A DNA stretch of 64,000 nucleotides from Rhodospirillaceae bacterium. GTDB taxonomy: Bacteria; Pseudomonadota; Alphaproteobacteria; MPNO01; UBA2964. Location: the NCBI GenBank assembly GCA_002720855.1, contig PBIN01000014.1, positions 329,619-393,618 of the forward strand. Reading direction: 5' to 3'. Positions 28,067-36,036 of this stretch are shown one piece after another (position 1 is the first letter of the stretch; each line of letters starts with the position of its first letter). The notes beneath the pieces were generated by a model. It made no database searches, was not told where the DNA came from, and was given only the letters and a program-made list of their open reading frames with translations. The translations under genes were made by a program, and so were the position numbers.

Positions 28067-28211
28067 AATATAAAGTAGTGACCCTTATTATTCTATATAC
28101 ACCGATTACCGGTTAAAAGGGGTGGATTTTACGGCGCGAGCAACCCACGTTAGGTTATCAGCAGAAATAGATTCTAGATGTCCATGTGGGCAGCGAGAGA
28201 AGGAGTAAAAA

Positions 28212-28529
28212 ATGGCTGAAATTGATAAGCAAACCCAGATCGAGCTTGAAGCCGCAGCGTTTCGAACGCTGACCGCGCATCTTCTCAAGCGCAACGATGT
28301 TCAGAATATCGATATCATGAATTTGGCGGGGTTTTGCCGGAACTGCCTCAGTAAATGGTATCTGGCAGCGGCTGAGGAAAAGGGCCTCGACATCACCATG
28401 GATGATGCGCGCGAGAAAGTTTACGGCATGACCTATGACGAGTGGAAAGACAAATACCAAAAGGACGCCACACCTGAACAACAGGAAGCATTCAAAAAGG
28501 TAATGGCCGACCCCAACTTGACGAGTTGA
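28212..28529 (+). CDS. DUF1244 family protein
   Basis: 105 aa, soluble. The family block DVQNIDIMNLAGFCRNCLSKWY (about residues 30-51) is unmistakable, with a conserved Cys pair. Function is unknown. It has an AGAAGGAG ribosome site. In alphaproteobacteria this gene commonly sits beside gapR, as it does here (124 bases upstream), which suggests shared regulation or a linked role. Confidence 0.9.
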   Translation: MAEIDKQTQIELEAAAFRTLTAHLLKRNDVQNIDIMNLAGFCRNCLSKWYLAAAEEKGLDITMDDAREKVYGMTYDEWKDKYQKDATPEQQEAFKKVMADPNLTS

Positions 28530-28652
28530 CGCTATCGGTCGGGCGTTTCCGTTTTATCCACAACTTCTTTTCTGAACACCGACTCATTTGATTCCCGATT
28601 CGGAAGGCTCTTCCTATGCTCGTTTTGCAACGACAGATAAAGGGAGACAAAA

Positions 28653-28958
28653 ATGTCGGACGGCACGGGTAACATTGCACGCGAGCATCTGCGTGCTTTC
28701 ATTGAGCGTATCGAACGCCTTGAGGAAGAAAAGGCGACGCTTATGGAAGATATCCGTGAAGTTTATGCCGAGGCCAAGGGCACGGGTTTCGATCCTAAAA
28801 TTATGCGACAGGTCGTGCGGATCCGAAAAATGGAACCTGATCAGAGGCAGGAACAAGAATATGTTTTAGATACCTACCTCTCCGCCCTTGGCATGCTTGA
28901 ACAGTCGGGTGCTGCCGATCCTGTTGCAGCAGGGACACAACACGCGGCGGCGGAATAA
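28653..28958 (+). CDS. gapR: GapR nucleoid-associated protein (DUF2312)
   Basis: 101 aa, the alphaproteobacterial GapR family. The N-terminal coiled coil [19 protein letters not shown] (about residues 12-30) is followed by the conserved block [20 protein letters not shown] (residues 47-66) and an acidic helix to YLSALGM. In Caulobacter GapR forms tetramers that clamp overtwisted DNA ahead of polymerases. The C-terminal Ala/Gly tail is variable. A 29-base palindrome directly follows the gene. Confidence 0.92.
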   Translation: MSDGTGNIAREHLRAFIERIERLEEEKATLMEDIREVYAEAKGTGFDPKIMRQVVRIRKMEPDQRQEQEYVLDTYLSALGMLEQSGAADPVAAGTQHAAAE

Positions 28959-28968
28959 AATCTCTGAG

Positions 28969-28997
28969 AGTTTTCTGGACCTAAGGTCGAGAAAACT
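28969..28997. other. 29-base near-perfect palindrome after gapR
   Basis: Two 14-base arms, AGTTTTCTGGACCT and AGGTCGAGAAAACT, pair at 13 of 14 positions around a single central A. It starts 11 bases after the gapR stop. There is no uninterrupted T-run behind it (GTATTACTTTT), so it is either a weak terminator or a protein-binding dyad for the next gene. Confidence 0.6.
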
Positions 28998-29052
28998 GTA
29001 TTACTTTTCGCGGGTTGGTATCTTTGGCGTTGTGTTGAAAAGAGATACCGGA

Positions 29053-29874
29053 ATGTCGCGTAAATTCAGTTTTGATTTTCTGAAACCAGTAACAGTCGCA
29101 AAGGCCGCAATTGGTGCTTTGCTTGCGCTATCGGTTGCGCCCGGTGCAAATGCTGCATTGATCGCCCATTATTCTTTCGACGGCACTCTCACGACAGATG
29201 ATAGCGGCAATGGCCATACGCTAATCGCAGGCGGAGGCGGTCCAACGCAGGTTGGTGGCCAATTTGGTAATGCGGCTAGTTTCGCCGGAGGATCGTTCTT
29301 TTATAACGCTGATTCCGCATTCAACCTGTCCACTGGAAATTTTGCGATTTCGCTCTGGTATCAAGCTGTGCAATCTTCATTTTCTCCGATGGTTGGCAAG
29401 AATACATCGACAGGGAACTTGGGCTATTCTCTTCACCATACGACCAATATTACAGGTGATTTAAATGATGGTGGTGGTGGTTTCGTTTCAACCGCAGCCC
29501 CTGCCGATGACGAATCTGTCTTCCATCATGTTGTCTACCAAAAAATTGGTTCCACCCTGGAGCTATATCTGGACGGCGTTCTCGCTTCGACGATAGGCGG
29601 TGCCTCTGGTGCCGATACCGGCAATGCCTTCGCCATCGGTACCCGCAATATTTCGAGTACCGGGGTAGAAAATAGCGGTGGTGCATCGCAAAAAATGAAC
29701 GGGCTGCTGGATGAAATATATGTCTTCGACAATGCGTTGAACACGACCGAAATTTCTAACCTGCATCAATATAACAGTCTTGACGCGCCGGCAGTTTCGG
29801 AACCCACCGGTTTGGCGATCTTTGGTTTGGGCATTCTCGGGCTTGGATATCTAAGACGGCGCAGACAAAGCTAA
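29053..29874 (+). CDS. Secreted LamG-domain protein with VSEP sorting tail
   Basis: 273 aa from ATG 29053. The signal peptide ends near PGANAAL. A LamG-3 / concanavalin-like domain spans about residues 40-240 (SFDGTLTTDDSGNGHTL; FHHVVYQKIGSTLELYLDG; MNGLLDEIYVFDNAL). The C-terminus is AVSEPTG, a hydrophobic helix (LAIFGLGILGLGYL) and RRRRQS, as in PEP-CTERM proteins. It is paralogous in layout to the protein at 7380-8111. I found no sigma-54 element upstream of this copy. A terminator follows. Confidence 0.85.
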   Translation: MSRKFSFDFLKPVTVAKAAIGALLALSVAPGANAALIAHYSFDGTLTTDDSGNGHTLIAGGGGPTQVGGQFGNAASFAGGSFFYNADSAFNLSTGNFAISLWYQAVQSSFSPMVGKNTSTGNLGYSLHHTTNITGDLNDGGGGFVSTAAPADDESVFHHVVYQKIGSTLELYLDGVLASTIGGASGADTGNAFAIGTRNISSTGVENSGGASQKMNGLLDEIYVFDNALNTTEISNLHQYNSLDAPAVSEPTGLAIFGLGILGLGYLRRRRQS

Positions 29875-29897
29875 GACACGTTTCGGTGCGAATGATC

Positions 29898-29924
29898 AGG
29901 CGGCTTTTTAGCCGCCTTTTTTAT
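29898..29924 (+). terminator. Rho-independent terminator after the LamG protein gene
   Basis: A perfect 8-base stem AGGCGGCT / AGCCGCCT with a TTTT loop is followed by a T-run. It lies between this gene and the convergent yghU gene, whose stop codon overlaps the T-run. Confidence 0.9.
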
Positions 29925-30796
29925 TCCGCCGCTGCGAGTTTATCCGCCGTTTTGGTCTCAAAGTCCGAGGCATCGTGACGCTCCGGCAGCTGTTCATGCG
30001 CTTCGCCGCCACGTATTTTGTTGACCATGCGGCCGCGCTTCACGGTTTCGCGGGCGTCAATCTCTTTCGCCCAGCGCATGCCATTTGTATAGGACTCCGC
30101 ATCTATGAATTCCGCGGCATCATATTGCCGGTTGAGCAGCACGCCGCCATACCATGGCCAGATTGCGATGTCGGCAATCGTATATTCATCGCCACAGATG
30201 AACTGGTTCTCCGCCAGTTGCCGTTCAAGCACATCCAACTGGCGTTTGGTTTCCATGGTGAACCGGTCGATCGCATATTCGATTTTGACGGGAGCGTAGT
30301 GATAAAAGTGACCAAACCCACCGCCGAGATAGGGTGCGCTGCCCATTTGCCACATCAGCCATGAAAGCAGTTCCGCGCGATTAGCCGGATCCTTTGGCAT
30401 GAGAGCGCCAAACTTTTCGGCGAGATACAGCAGGATCGCACCGGATTCGAATACCCGCGTCGGCGGGTTGGTGCTGTGATCCATCAGGGCCGGTATTTTT
30501 GAGTTGGGGTTCACATCGACAAAGCCGCTTCCGAACTGATCGCCTTTGCCTATCTTGATGAGCCAGGCATCGTATTCCGCGCCTTCGTGTCCCATCGCGA
30601 GAAGCTCTTCGAGCATGATCGTGACCTTGACGCCATTGGGCGTGCCGAGCGAATAGAGCTGTAAGGGATGTTTGCCTATCGGGAGTTCTTTTTCATGGGT
30701 CGGCCCTGCAATCGGCCGGTTGATAGAAGCGAACGGGCCATCATCATCGTTTTCCCATTTCCAGACTTTCGGTGGTTCGTAACTTGCTTCAGACAT
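29921..30796 (-). CDS. yghU: Glutathione-dependent disulfide-bond oxidoreductase YghU
   Basis: GST-superfamily enzyme, 291 aa from ATG 30796, which has GGAG 9 bases upstream and aligns with the E. coli start; a second ATG 15 bases earlier is possible. Hallmarks are SINRPIAGPTHEKELPIGKH (residues 26-45), LYSLGTPNGVKVTIMLEEL, NPNSKIPAL and the C-terminal GGGFGHFYHYAPVKIEYAI. E. coli YghU binds two glutathione molecules and reduces disulfides. The C-terminal ERHDASDFETKTADK is also conserved. Confidence 0.95.
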   Translation of the reverse strand: MSEASYEPPKVWKWENDDDGPFASINRPIAGPTHEKELPIGKHPLQLYSLGTPNGVKVTIMLEELLAMGHEGAEYDAWLIKIGKGDQFGSGFVDVNPNSKIPALMDHSTNPPTRVFESGAILLYLAEKFGALMPKDPANRAELLSWLMWQMGSAPYLGGGFGHFYHYAPVKIEYAIDRFTMETKRQLDVLERQLAENQFICGDEYTIADIAIWPWYGGVLLNRQYDAAEFIDAESYTNGMRWAKEIDARETVKRGRMVNKIRGGEAHEQLPERHDASDFETKTADKLAAAE

Positions 30797-30924
30797 TTGT
30801 TCTAGCTCCATCTATATGGTGCTGCTGTCCCCTCATGGTCATCACCTCTGTTGCGTAACCATATAAGGATCGACGGCAAAAATGGAAGTGGAGTCAGGAA
30901 ATTCCATTCCCGAAACCCCCGATC

Positions 30925-31293
30925 TCAATCAACCCAGCCGACGAGCAGGAAAGTTGCGTTTTCGCTTCCTTGCACCTGGGTTAGATGCCCTTTGCTGTCC
31001 TGATCGTTTAAAAGAAGAAAATTCCCCGGTTCCACATCAATGACGTCGCCATCACTGACGCTAATGGTGGCTTTTCCACCGAGCACGACCGCCAATTGTT
31101 TGCGGGGCGTGGGGTGAAAATCCTCATCCCAGCCGGGCGGTGCCGAGAGGAACAGGCTGGATGTAGAGGCTGTTTCCTTGGAGATGTTAATCGGCTGCGA
31201 TGGCGGGGCGAAGTCGTGGAGCTCCATTTCAATTTCTGTGCGGCGAAAATGGGTTTCGCCATCAGCGTCGGCGTATATCTCTAGCAACTCCAT
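30925..31293 (-). CDS. Cupin-domain protein
   Basis: 122 aa, single cupin barrel. The first motif is degenerate (FHPTPRKQLAVVLGGKATI, about residues 59-77), with one His and a Gln where a second His or Glu is usual, and the second motif is DVEPGNFLLLND. The function is unknown; it may bind a small ligand rather than catalyse. It lies between yghU and a DapA-family gene on the same strand with gaps of about 130 bases each side. Confidence 0.75.
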   Translation of the reverse strand: MELLEIYADADGETHFRRTEIEMELHDFAPPSQPINISKETASTSSLFLSAPPGWDEDFHPTPRKQLAVVLGGKATISVSDGDVIDVEPGNFLLLNDQDSKGHLTQVQGSENATFLLVGWVD

Positions 31294-31431
31294 CCATTCC
31301 TCCGATGTTCGGTAATTCTATCTGACAAAAGTGCCGAATTTCCACGGCGCAGCCACGCCATAAATCTCGCAAAACGATTGTAACGTTACCGCCGTGACTG
31401 TTTCAGCCGCAGCGGTTAGATCTGAGAATGC

Positions 31432-32376
31432 TTAAGCCGCGAGCGACGTTTCGGTAGCACCAATGCCCGCTGATTCCAGAGCCGCGATAATTTCCTTATC
31501 AGCACCTTCTTCCAGGTCCCGCAAAGGCGACCGGATGGTGGCGTGATCCAGAATTCCGCGATGCACCAGCCCGATCTTGAGCGCCGGCGTGGCTTCCATG
31601 TGCGAGCCGCGATGATAAACACATTTGGTGACCGGCAGCAGGCGATTATGAATTTCCTTCGCCTTTGCGTAATCCTGCGCCTTCCCGGCATTGATCAGCT
31701 CTACCAGGGCCTCCGGTGCAAGACTGCCATAGCCGACCAGCGCACCATCGACATCGAACATGGTGTGCAGAAGATATTCGTCGTGGCAGGTCAGGATTTG
31801 CAGGTCCGGACGTTCGCGGCGAAGCACCGGAATTTCCGTATCCCAGCGGCGCATGTTGCGGACGCCGTTCTTGGTCGCGATCACACCGGGCTGAGCCGCA
31901 ATTTCAAGCTGGGTGTCAAGATTGAAAGTCGCCTTGGTGACATCGGGATACTGGAACAGGATGCACTGCAAACCGGATTCTTCATAAACCGCCTTGTAAC
32001 GCTCCTGCGGCGCACCCTGCTGATAGCCAAAGCGCAGCCAGCCATGCGAAGGATATACCAGCGCGCCGACGGCGCCAGCATCGGCTGCGAGCTTGGCTTC
32101 TTCCGCGGCAACTTTTGTGCCTTCACGGGTGATGCCCGCGACAATAGCGACCTTGTCGCCTGCCGCTTCCACATAGGTGCGGATGAGCGCGACCTGCTCT
32201 TCCGAGGTCAGAAACGTGCCTTCGCCAGCATGTCCAAGAATGACCAGGCTCTTAACACCATCAACCGAGGCGAGCCAGCGCGCAACACGGGCATTGGCTT
32301 CATGATCGACGGCACCGTCCTTGGTGAAGGCGGTAATCGGAGCGGGGTTCAGGCCACGTAGATCGAGCGGAGTCAT
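31432..32376 (-). CDS. Dihydrodipicolinate synthase family (DapA-like) aldolase/lyase
   Basis: TIM-barrel Schiff-base enzyme, 314 aa. The Schiff-base lysine is in VIATKNGVRN (about residue 176) and the partner tyrosine in ILFQYPD (about residue 147); GHAGEGTFLTSEE near residue 50 is the family's GGTGE-like loop in altered form. The family includes dihydrodipicolinate synthase, N-acetylneuraminate lyase and several sugar-acid aldolases. The altered loop and the lack of lysine-pathway neighbours argue against true DapA. Good ribosome site (AAGGAAA). Confidence 0.85.
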   Translation of the reverse strand: MTPLDLRGLNPAPITAFTKDGAVDHEANARVARWLASVDGVKSLVILGHAGEGTFLTSEEQVALIRTYVEAAGDKVAIVAGITREGTKVAAEEAKLAADAGAVGALVYPSHGWLRFGYQQGAPQERYKAVYEESGLQCILFQYPDVTKATFNLDTQLEIAAQPGVIATKNGVRNMRRWDTEIPVLRRERPDLQILTCHDEYLLHTMFDVDGALVGYGSLAPEALVELINAGKAQDYAKAKEIHNRLLPVTKCVYHRGSHMEATPALKIGLVHRGILDHATIRSPLRDLEEGADKEIIAALESAGIGATETSLAA

Positions 32377-32530
32377 GATAATTTCCTTAGTCAGATGTCA
32401 TTGACGGCGAAAGTCCCATATCACGCGAAAAATGACAACTCCAAGCCACTGTCGGTAGATTTTACAGCTGTTACGGAATATCTAGAGTGAATTACAACTA
32501 AGTAATTGAAAAGAAACGGCATTATCAATT

Positions 32531-32546
32531 TGGCGTAAATCTTGCT
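32531..32546 (+). promoter_or_regulatory. Sigma-54 (-24/-12) promoter candidate
   Basis: TGGCGTAAATCTTGCT has GG and GC separated by exactly 10 bases and a TTGC -12 element. It is 60 bases upstream of the ATG at 32606, the same geometry as the candidate for the LamG gene at 8111. Confidence 0.5.
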
Positions 32547-32578
32547 TGAAAGTTAACAAGAGGAAGCAATTTTAATAC

Positions 32579-32592
32579 GGACCTAAAGGTCT
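32579..32592. promoter_or_regulatory. Small dyad in the leader of the VSEP protein gene
   Basis: GGACCT-AA-AGGTCT, a GACCT/AGGTC dyad, lies 13 bases before the ATG. The same core, GGACCT-A-AGGTC, is the centre of the palindrome upstream of the LamG protein gene at 29053. It could be a shared operator or an RNA hairpin near the ribosome site; chance is possible. Confidence 0.3.
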
Positions 32593-32605
32593 GAGTGCCT
32601 AGAAG

Positions 32606-33343
32606 ATGAAAAAAGCCTTAGTTACAAGCTGTATCGCACTGCTTATGTCGGGATCGGCAAATGCGGGGACGATTTTCTCGCAGAGTCTGACAGGTGCCGG
32701 GCTTCTCAGCGATGGCAATGTCACGACGTATGAGAGCCCCGTGCTGAATGGCAGCCGGCTCGATTATACCAGCCGCTCGGTATCGCAAGGAGCCTTGCTG
32801 CGCTGGGATATTCTTGGCGCGTCCAGCTATAACGATCTGACCGTCAACGTTCAGGTAAACCATGATGTGCTGAATGCCGGTGACAATGACCTCTATTTTG
32901 CACTCAGCGATGGTGTGAATTTCGTTGCGGCTTCAAGGGTCGATAACGGCGGCGGCGGCATATTTCTCTATGACGGCGCTGTTAATGCGACGCCAACCCC
33001 GACCCCTGCCTTTGACGGTTTTATCAACGCCTTGTCGTCGCTTGGTCCGGCCAATCCGCCGGTGGATTTCAGCGTGCTTTTGCCGTCGGGCGGTGCGGAC
33101 GCGACCTTGTTGTCAGCATCCGAAGGGGCGGCGACATCCGGCAGTTTCGCCTACGATCGGGGTCTCAACACGAATAACGGATTGCAGCTCTATCTCTTTG
33201 GCGACGGTATATCTGAAGATTACGGCATCAACTCGATCACGGTTTCTGTGGATGAGGCTGATGTCAGCGAACCCGGCGCCTTAGCCGTATTCGGGCTTGG
33301 CCTGTTTGCGCTGGGATATATACGCCGCCGACGTTCGGTCTGA
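32606..33343 (+). CDS. Secreted protein with VSEP (PEP-CTERM-like) sorting tail
   Basis: 245 aa. The signal peptide is short and clear (MKKALVTSCIALLMSGSANAG). The body (residues 21-215) has no domain I can name; it is rich in Asn, Asp, Gly and Ser and predicted all-beta. The tail is DVSEPGALAVFGLGLFALGY followed by IRRRRSV, matching the exosortase signal. Its stop codon touches the stop of the convergent PNPOx-like gene with no base between, so no intergenic terminator is possible. Confidence 0.83.
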   Translation: MKKALVTSCIALLMSGSANAGTIFSQSLTGAGLLSDGNVTTYESPVLNGSRLDYTSRSVSQGALLRWDILGASSYNDLTVNVQVNHDVLNAGDNDLYFALSDGVNFVAASRVDNGGGGIFLYDGAVNATPTPTPAFDGFINALSSLGPANPPVDFSVLLPSGGADATLLSASEGAATSGSFAYDRGLNTNNGLQLYLFGDGISEDYGINSITVSVDEADVSEPGALAVFGLGLFALGYIRRRRSV

Positions 33344-33796
33344 CTAGTCGTTTACGCCGTATCTCCGGAGATAGGTTTCACGCAGTTTTTCCTCGGTCAC
33401 GCTTGGATTGTCGTAGGCCGGTGAGAGTATTGGCGCGACAGCGCTGAGCTTAATCAGCACGGCATCATGAACTGTCGTTGACGACCCAAGTTCCTGGAGA
33501 ATTGTTTCGTTAAATTCTTCATAGAGCGCATCGCCTGGCGAATGCACTGTCGCCGTACCGGTGAAGCGATAGCCGCGACGCGAGAACACATCGATACAGT
33601 TGATCTCGGTCTTGGGGTCGCGCTGTAAATTTTCGATTGTTCCCGGCGATGCCAGATTGGCGAAGATCAGCGAATTGTCGTCATAGGGTCGTAATGTACT
33701 CTTGGGCGAGAGGTTCGGACTGCCGTCCTCATTGACCGTGGCAACGAAACTCAAATTGGCCTGTTTGATTATCGCCTTCATGTCGTCGTCGAGCAT
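33344..33796 (-). CDS. Pyridoxamine 5'-phosphate oxidase-related FMN-binding protein
   Basis: 150 aa, split-barrel flavin-binding fold. Typical elements are FVATVNEDGSPNLSPKST (about residues 17-34), LIFANLASPGTIENLQRDP and the GYRFTGTATV strand. Such proteins bind FMN or F420 and reduce small molecules; true pyridoxine synthesis is unlikely at this length. It is a single gene convergent with the VSEP protein gene. Confidence 0.82.
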   Translation of the reverse strand: MLDDDMKAIIKQANLSFVATVNEDGSPNLSPKSTLRPYDDNSLIFANLASPGTIENLQRDPKTEINCIDVFSRRGYRFTGTATVHSPGDALYEEFNETILQELGSSTTVHDAVLIKLSAVAPILSPAYDNPSVTEEKLRETYLRRYGVND

Positions 33797-33954
33797 CGCG
33801 ACTGTTCTCCTGAAACTATTGAGTGGGTTTGTGAAGCGGAATTGTAAACGGTCTGGGGCACAGAGTCAGGCGAGAAAGCTGTTTATGTCGATATCTCCCT
33901 ATAGTAATTTTGTAGCAGGTGTCGGCATTTTGCGGAAAGGTCATAGAGCCTTCA

Positions 33955-34557
33955 ATGCAAGACGAAGAGAGCAGACGAAAGTTTCTGGTATATGCCACCT
34001 CGGCAATGGGAGTCGCAGGGCTGGGTGCCGCCGTTTGGACGCTTGCCAGCAGTTTGAAACCGGGTGCGGACACCCTAAACGCTGGCGAAAAGACTGTCGT
34101 CAAAATCGATGACATCCCAGAAGGAAAGTGGCGCATGGTTCGTTGGAACTGGTAGCCCATAATCATTCATCATCGAACGCCGGAGCAAACAGAACTGGCA
34201 AGCTCAATGGCATTAAAGACACCGTATCCTGAAGCAGAAAATTTGCGAACACACGACCCATCCTGGTTTGTCGGAATCTTTTACTGCACGCGGAGAGTTG
34301 GTACGAGCCAAAACGGCTGCATACTTAACCGGAACTTTCTGACAGAACATAACGGTAGTCCCACATGGATTTGTCTATGTTGCGCGACGCATTACGACCT
34401 GTCCGGACGCATGGTCATAGGACTTTCTCGCCGAAATCTTGATTTGCCCCCTTACGCATTTTATGGAGACGACAAACTCGTCCTTAGCAGGTATTTGTCG
34501 GCACCAAATTTGGTTAAGCCAGGCGTTATTCCGGTAGAAGAATTGATTAACAGCTAA
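33955..34557 (+). pseudogene. petA: petA-like Rieske iron-sulfur protein relic (ubiquinol-cytochrome c reductase)
   Basis: The start is a normal PetA N-terminus: a twin-Arg SRRKFLVYATSA membrane anchor and ADTLNAGEKTVVKIDDIPEG. An in-frame TAG (34153-34155) then stands where PetA has Lys in the WRGKP motif. Beyond it the same frame stays open for 134 codons and still aligns: IIIHHRTPEQ, THYDLSGR, NLDLPPYAF. The cluster boxes are destroyed: box 1 reads CTRRVG rather than CTHxGC and box 2 reads CLCCATHYD rather than CPCHGSHYD. Neither ligand histidine remains, so it cannot hold a Rieske cluster even if TAG were read through. No petB or petC adjoins. Confidence 0.75.
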
Positions 34558-34698
34558 CAGGAATAAAACGACGCAGACATCACGCGTGTTACTGATAATG
34601 TGCTATCAGGGGTCGGACGAAAAACCTGTTCGTAGTACCAGCGATGTCTCATTGCGTGTCGCTCGACGACCCGGTTGTTTATCATTAGAAAGCGCACC

Positions 34699-35913
34699 GT
34701 GACCCGTACCCAAATCGAATTTGCGTTTCTCAATATCGGGCACTTTTTCGATCATCTGTTCATGCTGGTCTTCGCCACCGCAGCGGCGCTCATCCTGACC
34801 CGCGAATGGGGTATGAGCTACGCCGAGCTGATCCCTTATGCGACGCCGGGATTTGTTGCTTTTGCAGCCTGTTCAATTCCCGCGGGCTGGCTTGCCGATA
34901 AATGGAGCCGCAAGGGCATGATGGCGATTTTTTTTATCGGCATTGGCGCAAGTTCAGCGCTGACGGCACTGGCACAATCGCCCCTTCAAATCGCCTTCGG
35001 TTTATTTGCGATTGGTGTGTTTGCCGCAATCTATCACCCTGTCGGTTTGTCGATGGTGGTGCAGGGGCGCGAGAAAACCGGCGTCCCGCTGGCGGTAAAC
35101 GGTGTATTTGGCAATCTTGGTGTTGCCAGTGCGGCCCTCATTACGGGCTTTCTGATCGACACAACCGGCTGGCAATCGGCGTTTATCGCGCCCGGTATTT
35201 TTTCCATTGCCATTGGGCTTGCTTATGTTGCGTTTCTGTATTCGGAACGAAATACCTCTGTAACCGCTGCTGCAGCGGGCCCGAAAAAATCCAGCCCAAC
35301 GGAACAGAAAGACCTGCCCCGGGCGGTTTTGATCCGGTTGTTTTCGATCATCATATTCTCGACCGCCGTCGGCGGTTTGATCTTTCAGAGCACAACCTTC
35401 GCGTTGCCCGAGGTTTTTGATGAGCGTTTGAAGGATTTGGCCGGCAGCGCGACCCAGGTTGGTTGGTATGCGTTTTTAGTCTTCACGATTGCCGCATTTG
35501 CCCAGCTGGCCGTTGGGTACTTTGTCGATCACCAATCAATCCGAACTGTCTTTGCGGTTGTGGCAGCGCTTCAGATGATCTTTCTCGCAGGCATGATCCA
35601 TCTGACAGGTGTGGCAGCCCTTTTCGTATCAGTTGCCTTTATGCTCGCGGTGTTTGGGCAGATCCCGATCAACGATGTGCTGATCGCTCGTGCGACAAAG
35701 CCCGAGTATCGCAGCCGGGTCTATTCGCTGCGTTATATCGTGGCCTTTACCGTGTCGGCATCGGCGGTGCCGGTGATTGCCTGGATTCACGGCGGATGGG
35801 GTTTCTCTGTCCTGTTCATAGTGCTCGCGGCGGGCGCGGCGGCGATACTGGTATCGGTATTGATGTTGCCGCGATCAGCATCGTTTATTCGGACGCCATC
35901 CATTGTGGGTTAA
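34699..35913 (+). CDS. Major facilitator superfamily transporter
   Basis: Inner-membrane transporter of about 404 aa with 12 hydrophobic segments. The start GTG 34699 gives MTRTQIEFAFLNIGHFFDHLF; a TTG at 34675 is also in frame. Between segments 2 and 3 lies GWLADKWSRKGMM, the MFS loop motif. A hydrophilic central loop (about residues 190-215) separates the two halves. The HFFDHLFML opening is shared by a group of bacterial MFS proteins of unknown cargo. Nothing in the context identifies the substrate. Confidence 0.85.
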   Translation: MTRTQIEFAFLNIGHFFDHLFMLVFATAAALILTREWGMSYAELIPYATPGFVAFAACSIPAGWLADKWSRKGMMAIFFIGIGASSALTALAQSPLQIAFGLFAIGVFAAIYHPVGLSMVVQGREKTGVPLAVNGVFGNLGVASAALITGFLIDTTGWQSAFIAPGIFSIAIGLAYVAFLYSERNTSVTAAAAGPKKSSPTEQKDLPRAVLIRLFSIIIFSTAVGGLIFQSTTFALPEVFDERLKDLAGSATQVGWYAFLVFTIAAFAQLAVGYFVDHQSIRTVFAVVAALQMIFLAGMIHLTGVAALFVSVAFMLAVFGQIPINDVLIARATKPEYRSRVYSLRYIVAFTVSASAVPVIAWIHGGWGFSVLFIVLAAGAAAILVSVLMLPRSASFIRTPSIVG

Positions 35914-36036
35914 AGGCATATCGGTGGCACAAAGATTGGTGGATTTTTTGTAATTCACCCTTTTTTGGCCCCTCCTGTGCCGAATGACACGTATGTGATA
36001 TCTCTTTGTATCGTCCTGTAATTTCTGGAAAATTCG

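Noticed and set aside
31543..32361. A 272-codon open frame antisense to the DapA-family gene.
   Set aside because: Shadow frame; no ribosome site and no recognisable protein, while the sense frame carries the Schiff-base lysine.
34153..34155. TAG in the Rieske relic as a pyrrolysine or readthrough codon.
   Set aside because: The cluster-binding boxes are also destroyed, so readthrough would not yield a functional Rieske protein; no pyrrolysine genes are seen.
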